Source: Pleodorina starrii (Eukaryota > Chlorophyta > Chlorophyceae > Chlamydomonadales > Volvocaceae). Taken from it: DNA of 64,000 nucleotides. This document shows positions 59,538-64,000 of this stretch, piece by piece. Within the stretch, counting starts at the first letter, position 1. The number at the start of each line of letters is the position of its first letter. The position numbers and the translations under genes are program-made. The notes below the pieces were generated by a model that searched no databases, was not told the DNA's origin, and saw only the letters and a program-made list of their open reading frames with translations. The stretch lies in assembly GCA_030267565.1 (NCBI GenBank), contig BRXU01000035.1, positions 372,001 through 436,000 of the forward strand, written 5' to 3'.

Positions 59538-62500
59538 GCGCCGCCGAAGCGGCGGGGATGCGGGACCCCGCCGCCTGGATGCCGGGGCTGTTGGACAGCG
59601 ACAGCGACAGCGAGTATGACGACGGGCTGCTACAGCCGGCAGACTTCACGCCGGAGGGGAAGCGCATGCTCCCACCCGAGGCGAAATACGAGGTCACGCC
59701 AGGCAAGTGGCTGCTGTGCCAGCGCAGCGAGATGACTCCGGAGCTGAAGCGGCGGTTCCTGGACCTGGTGGGTCGCAACGACGACATCTTCGCGCGCAGC
59801 ATGCGGGATCTGGGCGAGTACCGCGGCGACGTAGGGCCTGCCCGCATCGAGCTGGCGCATCAGCGGCCGATCTATCAGCGCCCGCGCTCCCACAGCGCGG
59901 AGGAGTACGCCGCCATGGACGCAGCCTGCCAGGAGCTGCTGGAAGCCGGGATCATCGAGGAGAGCCGCTCAAGCTCCTTCGCCATGAACTCCACCCTGCC
60001 GCCCAAGCGAGCGGCGGACGGCACCTGGACGCAGCGGCGGTTTTGCCAGGACGCGCGCGAGCTCAACGCCGCCACGCTGCCTGACCTGCACCTATCGCCG
60101 CTGCCAGAGCAGCTTTTCCAGCAAGTGGGCGATGCTACGTGGCTGACCAAGATGGACTGCCGGGCCGCCTTCCTGCAGATCCCGCTGGCGCCCGAGCACC
60201 GGGAGCGCACTAGCTTCTGGTGGCGCCGGCGGCTGATGCAGTACAAGCGCCTGGTGTACGGCCTGCGGAATGCCACCGCCCACTTTCAGCGCGTCATGGA
60301 CCACGCCATCCGCAAGCACGGCCTGGAGGAGTTCGTCGTCTGCTATGTGGACGACTTGCTTATCTACAGCCAAACGGCGGAGCAGCACCTTGAGCACCTG
60401 GCTCGGGTGTTCGCCATGCTGCGGGAGATTGGCATCCGGCTCCACCCGGAGAAGACGCTGGTGGGCGGTGACGCGGTGGAGTTCCTGGGCTTCATGGTGT
60501 CGGCGCAGGGCCTGTCGCCGACACGCGCCAAGGTGGAGGCGCTGCTGGCGCTGGAGCCGCCGAACTCGTCGGCGGCTGTACGGCGGCTGCTGGGCATGTT
60601 CTCGTATTACCGGGGGCTTGTTCCGCACTTCGCTGACATCACCGCGCCACTCAACCCGTTGACTAGCACCAAGTACGTGTGGCAGCCCAGCTCGTGGGGG
60701 CCGGAGCAACAGGCAGCGCTGGACGAACTCAAGCGGATCTACACCCAGATGGACGGGCCGGTGTTGCGGCGGGTCCAGCCGGACCGGCCGCTTATCCTGC
60801 ATACGGACTTCTCGGGCGTGGGCATCAGCGGCATCCTCGGGCAGTTGGACGACAGTGGGCAGGAGTACCTGTGCGCGGCAGTCTCAAGATCGCTCAACGT
60901 GCACGAACGTAGGTACGACAGCTACAAGGGCGAGCTGCTGGCGGTGGTGTGGGCGTGCAAGATGTTCTACCCTTACCTAGCGGCCCGCCACTTCACCGTC
61001 GTCACGGACCACGCGCCGCTGCTGTGGCTCATGTCGCAGCAAGACGGCCTGCCGGCGCAGTATGCCCGGTGGGCCTTGCAGCTGCAGGCGTTTGCCTTCG
61101 ACGTGGCGCACCGGCCCGGCAAGCTGCACCAAAACGCCGACGCCCTCAGCCGCCACCCGCTCACGTCTGCACACGACGGCACAGGCGCACGCGTCGACGA
61201 GGAGGGCGACCCGCTGCGCCCGCCACCCGTGCTCGTTCAGTACCCGGGCGCGAGCTGGCCGCTGTACGCATACTCGCGTGCGCCGGAAGGCGCGCAGGCG
61301 CCGGCAGCGGTCGTCACGCACTTGGCAGCCGTAGCCAGGTGCTCAGCGGCCCTAGCCCGGCGTTTCTCAGTGCAGCATGACCTGGAGGACCCGGCCACCA
61401 GCCTGGCCGCCGCCCCCGAGGCAGTCGGGCCGCTCGCTGGTCTGACACACCTCGCTGGCCCAGTGCCCGCTGCACGCGCCGCATATCTTTGCGTGCACGC
61501 GGTGTGTGCTGTGGTCAGTGTGGGGCTGCCGGTCATGGCGGCATCGGAGCTGGAGATCGACGACGAGCTGGAGGCCTTGGCGGCGGGACAGCCCGCCGCC
61601 GGGGATACGGAGGCCTTGGCGGCGGGGCAACCTGCCGCTGGGGAGCTGGAGGCCTTGGCGGCGGGGCAACCTGCCGCCGGGGTGTCGGCGCCTGGCAGCC
61701 CCTCTAGGCCGCCGGTCGCCGGCGATACTACATTGCACATTGCCGTTGCGCTCGTTCGCGACGAAGCCGCTGCACTACGGCGGCTGCGCGCGGTTTCGGC
61801 GCTTGCGCTGCGCCTCCGCGCTGGAACAGGGGAGATTCTCGGAGTCAACACAGCACTTGTTCAACACGTCCTCTTTCCGGCAGCAGTAGGGGGCACTGGG
61901 GTTACGATTCTGGAGCTGCCGGGCGGCCTCGCTTCTGGCCTGCTCGCGTGCCTGGGTTTGGGTTTTCAGATACAGCGCTACGTGCACCTCTCATGCGACG
62001 CCCGCGAGCGGCGTGCGGTGGCACAACTTGTGCCTGTTTGGGGGATGCATTACGATGGGCAGCTTTCAGCAGGGGCTTGGGATTCGGGGCTAGTACCGGA
62101 GTTTAGCACACCCACGGAGCTTCTTCACTGGGGAGCGTCAGCAGCAGCCGTCGAGGCAATGGGCTTGGGGGACACGTCTGTGTGTTTAGTAGTAGGCAGC
62201 TGGGGGGGATCCACGTCCTGGGACACGCAGCACGTAGTTAGTTTCTTGGGGGGATTGCAGCAATATCGCAGAGAGCGGCGTCTACCGCCGCCGGCCTTCC
62301 TTCTTGAGGGCCCTCACATCAGCATCGACGCGGCGCCGGAGGCGGGTTGGCCCCTGGGCTTGCCATCGCCTCTCGACGCCGCCGTCACTGGCGCGGCAGT
62401 TCACCGCTTGAGCTGCCTTTACACTAACCTCGCCAACGCGGTGCACTTGCAGCACTGCCTCGCTCAGCTGCGGCCACCAGAGGGCCGCAGCCTGGCCGCG

Positions 62501-64000
62501 CTGCTGCCGCCTGGGCATAGCCCGGCGGCGGCGTGCACGGTCATGGCCCCGCCTTACGCGGCGCTCGACATTCCGGGCCGGCCATGGGTGGCGTTACCGC
62601 CGCCCTCGGTCTCGGACGCGCCGCTACGGGCGGGGCCCAACCGCACTCCCAGCCGGGTCACTGCGGCCGCCTACTCGGCGGCGGCTGGCTTTTGGCTGCG
62701 GACGTCGCGGCACACAAAGCTGGAGCTGGAGCTGGAGCTGCTGGAGACGTCATCCCCGCCGCCGGTCTTCCAGTTCGCTCTCTCCTTCTGCATGGCGCTG
62801 CATCGCGCGTTCGTCACGCCGCACGACATGCAGTATCCTGCGGCACGGCACCTCGTGACCTCACCGCAGGGGGGGGGAAGCGAGCTGGCGCCGCCGATTT
62901 CTACTGGGGCCGCGGCAGCGGTCTCGGGGTCGGTGGCAGGATTGGCGGGAGGGGCAGCGCCGCCGCTGCCGGCCTTAGCGGTTTCCGCTGTGGCGGTCCG
63001 CTGGTCGGCGGCGGCGGCCTGGGATGAGGAGCTGACGCCGCTGGCCTGCGCCTTGCTGACACAGCGGGCGCCTGGGCTGGCGGTGGTCATGGCCACGGCT
63101 GGGCTTGCCTCGGCTGTGGATGCGCAGGAGAGCGCATTGGCGGAAGGGACCGACCCTGACGTGTGGCTTGACGCGTCAACGTTGGCGCACCTCCAGGGCG
63201 CGCCGGCGGGGGTCGGGACCGACGGGCGGCCGGAACGGCGCGTGCTCCGACGGGCCGCGCTGTACCGGTGGACGGGGGATCAATTGCTTAGGGCCTGCAG
63301 CGACGGCTCGACGCGGGTCTGCCCACCGCCCGACGCTCGGGAGGCCATCGTGCGGCAAGTGCACGCGGTGGCCCACCTGGGCATACGTCGGACCTTGGCG
63401 CTGGTGCAGCTGGGTCACTGGTGGCACGGGATGCGAAAAACCGTCCAGCGGGTCGTGCGCAGCTGCAAGCTGTGCGACATGACCAACAGCGGCGGCGTCG
63501 CGCGCCCGATCCAGCTGCAGCCGTTGGCCATACGGGGCATGTTCTACCGCTGGGGCGTTGACCTGGCGGGACCTCTGCCCCCGACTGCGCCGTTCGGCTA
63601 CACTTATGTCATGGTATGCATTGAACATTTCACCAAGCATGCGGAGTTTGTGGCCCTGCGGAGCAAGCAGCCTGACGAGACGTCCCGCGGCCTGCTGGAG
63701 CTGGTGGCCCGGTTCTCGGCCCCAGCCGAAGTGGTGACCGACCGCGGCGGTGAGTTCCAAGGGGCTTTCGCGGCGCTGCTTCGGCAATGCTTCGTCGACC
63801 ATCGGCTGACCTCGGCGGGCCATCCCCAAGCAGACGGGGCCGCCGAGCGGCTGGTTCAGGTCGTCAAGGCGGCGCTGCGTAAGCACTGCAAGGACACGGG
63901 AAGGACGGACGATTGGGATCTGCAACTGCCTTGGCTGGCGCTCGCCTACCGCTGCTCGCCTCAGGCGTCGACCCGGTACTCGCCATACGAACTCATGTTC
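59534..64000 (+). CDS. Pol polyprotein (RT, RNase H, MTase-like insert, integrase), partial
   Basis: Open for 1489 codons to the window end. RT: RELNAATLPDLHLSPLPEQL, TKMDCRAAFLQIPL, CYVDDLLIYS (about residue 270), FLGFMVSAQGL. RNase H: ILHTDFSGVGISG (about 420), YKGELLAVVWAC, VVTDHAPLLWL, HRPGKLHQNADALSRHP. Then some 700 residues not normal in this family: a low-complexity part with three 39-bp repeats (EALAAGQPAAG, 61571-61687), a methyltransferase-like domain (about 770-970) and another Ala/Pro-rich part. Integrase: H2C2 finger (HAVAHLGIRRTLALVQ to CKLCD, about 1276-1316), then GVDLAGPLP, VTDRGGEFQG and GAAERLVQVV, the D, D, E catalytic residues. The start ATG overlaps the gag stop as ATGA, so translation probably depends on termination-reinitiation. 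No disabling change was seen. Confidence 0.93.
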   Translation, partial: MSAAEAAGMRDPAAWMPGLLDSDSDSEYDDGLLQPADFTPEGKRMLPPEAKYEVTPGKWLLCQRSEMTPELKRRFLDLVGRNDDIFARSMRDLGEYRGDVGPARIELAHQRPIYQRPRSHSAEEYAAMDAACQELLEAGIIEESRSSSFAMNSTLPPKRAADGTWTQRRFCQDARELNAATLPDLHLSPLPEQLFQQVGDATWLTKMDCRAAFLQIPLAPEHRERTSFWWRRRLMQYKRLVYGLRNATAHFQRVMDHAIRKHGLEEFVVCYVDDLLIYSQTAEQHLEHLARVFAMLREIGIRLHPEKTLVGGDAVEFLGFMVSAQGLSPTRAKVEALLALEPPNSSAAVRRLLGMFSYYRGLVPHFADITAPLNPLTSTKYVWQPSSWGPEQQAALDELKRIYTQMDGPVLRRVQPDRPLILHTDFSGVGISGILGQLDDSGQEYLCAAVSRSLNVHERRYDSYKGELLAVVWACKMFYPYLAARHFTVVTDHAPLLWLMSQQDGLPAQYARWALQLQAFAFDVAHRPGKLHQNADALSRHPLTSAHDGTGARVDEEGDPLRPPPVLVQYPGASWPLYAYSRAPEGAQAPAAVVTHLAAVARCSAALARRFSVQHDLEDPATSLAAAPEAVGPLAGLTHLAGPVPAARAAYLCVHAVCAVVSVGLPVMAASELEIDDELEALAAGQPAAGDTEALAAGQPAAGELEALAAGQPAAGVSAPGSPSRPPVAGDTTLHIAVALVRDEAAALRRLRAVSALALRLRAGTGEILGVNTALVQHVLFPAAVGGTGVTILELPGGLASGLLACLGLGFQIQRYVHLSCDARERRAVAQLVPVWGMHYDGQLSAGAWDSGLVPEFSTPTELLHWGASAAAVEAMGLGDTSVCLVVGSWGGSTSWDTQHVVSFLGGLQQYRRERRLPPPAFLLEGPHISIDAAPEAGWPLGLPSPLDAAVTGAAVHRLSCLYTNLANAVHLQHCLAQLRPPEGRSLAALLPPGHSPAAACTVMAPPYAALDIPGRPWVALPPPSVSDAPLRAGPNRTPSRVTAAAYSAAAGFWLRTSRHTKLELELELLETSSPPPVFQFALSFCMALHRAFVTPHDMQYPAARHLVTSPQGGGSELAPPISTGAAAAVSGSVAGLAGGAAPPLPALAVSAVAVRWSAAAAWDEELTPLACALLTQRAPGLAVVMATAGLASAVDAQESALAEGTDPDVWLDASTLAHLQGAPAGVGTDGRPERRVLRRAALYRWTGDQLLRACSDGSTRVCPPPDAREAIVRQVHAVAHLGIRRTLALVQLGHWWHGMRKTVQRVVRSCKLCDMTNSGGVARPIQLQPLAIRGMFYRWGVDLAGPLPPTAPFGYTYVMVCIEHFTKHAEFVALRSKQPDETSRGLLELVARFSAPAEVVTDRGGEFQGAFAALLRQCFVDHRLTSAGHPQADGAAERLVQVVKAALRKHCKDTGRTDDWDLQLPWLALAYRCSPQASTRYSPYELMF
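61826..62440 (+). other. Methyltransferase-like domain within gypsy pol
   Basis: Within pol, between RNase H and the integrase finger. VTILELPGGLASGLLACLG then FQIQRYVHLSCDARERRA looks like motif I and II of C5-cytosine methyltransferases, with the glycine-rich SAM loop and a following strand. VCLVVGSWGGSTSW lies where motif IV (PCQ) belongs, and FLLEGPHIS where motif VI (ENV) belongs. GLPSPLDAAVTGAAVHRLSCL then YTNL resembles the late HR...WTNL motif. The catalytic Cys and the ENV Asn-Val are absent, so activity is unlikely. Codons such as TTA, GTA, ATA and AGT are much commoner here than elsewhere in pol. The fold assignment is by eye. Confidence 0.55.

Larger units (their letters stand above)
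54332..64000 (+). mobile_element. Ty3/gypsy LTR retrotransposon, 3' end beyond the window
   Basis: Contains gag-protease (54870-59537) and pol (59534 onward) with domain order RT, RNase H, integrase, which defines Ty3/gypsy. The left limit is a guess: a TGTAAC at 54332 could open the 5' LTR or be the transporter's poly(A) signal. No 3' LTR lies in the window, so LTR limits, primer-binding site and target duplication cannot be confirmed. Both frames are intact as far as visible, so the copy may be young. Confidence 0.88.

Overview
The window looks like nuclear DNA of a volvocine green alga (Chlamydomonas/Volvox relatives). Host genes are GC-rich and split into many short exons with GTGAG/GTGCG donors and GCAG acceptors. 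TGTAA, the usual algal poly(A) signal, follows several stops. The repeats are algal in type: a Dualen-like LINE, a Ty3/gypsy element, tRNA-derived SINEs and very long minisatellites. This placement is inferred from sequence character; no species is named. Exon models were built by hand from splice motifs, reading phase and family similarity.

Layout. 0.46-10.57 kb, minus strand: a 19-exon SMARCAL1/CHR18-type annealing helicase with a glutamine-rich N-terminal insert. 11.1-11.5 kb, plus: intronless LSM4, divergent from the helicase. 13.1-16.1 kb, minus: a zinc-type medium-chain dehydrogenase in 7 exons. 17.6-24.0 kb, minus: an unrecognised 9-exon gene (689 codons, phase-consistent throughout) with a long hairpin in its last intron. 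25.1-33.9 kb: an 8.8-kb minisatellite of a 14-bp purine-pyrimidine alternating unit, organised in higher-order blocks and holding three tRNA-derived SINE copies. 33.9-35.9 kb, plus: an Ala/Pro-rich protein full of DPF/FDxF motifs that looks like a clathrin-adaptor tail. 38.3-49.2 kb, plus: a gene joining a possible B3-like N-terminus to a coiled coil built by tandem exon duplication; a 6.5-kb Dualen-like LINE, 5'-truncated and frameshifted, sits in its last intron. 50.2-54.0 kb, plus: a choline-transporter-like (CTL/PNS1) gene damaged by a nonsense codon and hit by a SINE exactly at a splice acceptor. About 54.3 kb to the end, plus: a Ty3/gypsy element with gag and pol overlapping at ATGA; pol runs off the window inside integrase.

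Most interesting: the gypsy pol carries, between RNase H and integrase, a roughly 200-residue domain that resembles a C5-cytosine methyltransferase whose catalytic motifs have been replaced. Its codon use differs from that of the rest of pol. Other strong points are the Z-DNA-prone array, the SINE that supplies an in-frame replacement acceptor, the three-heptad exon repeats, and a 24-nt micro-exon that carries half of the helicase DEAH box.

The host genes show no operon-like linkage. What joins the window is the density of mobile and tandem-repeat DNA in and around introns.
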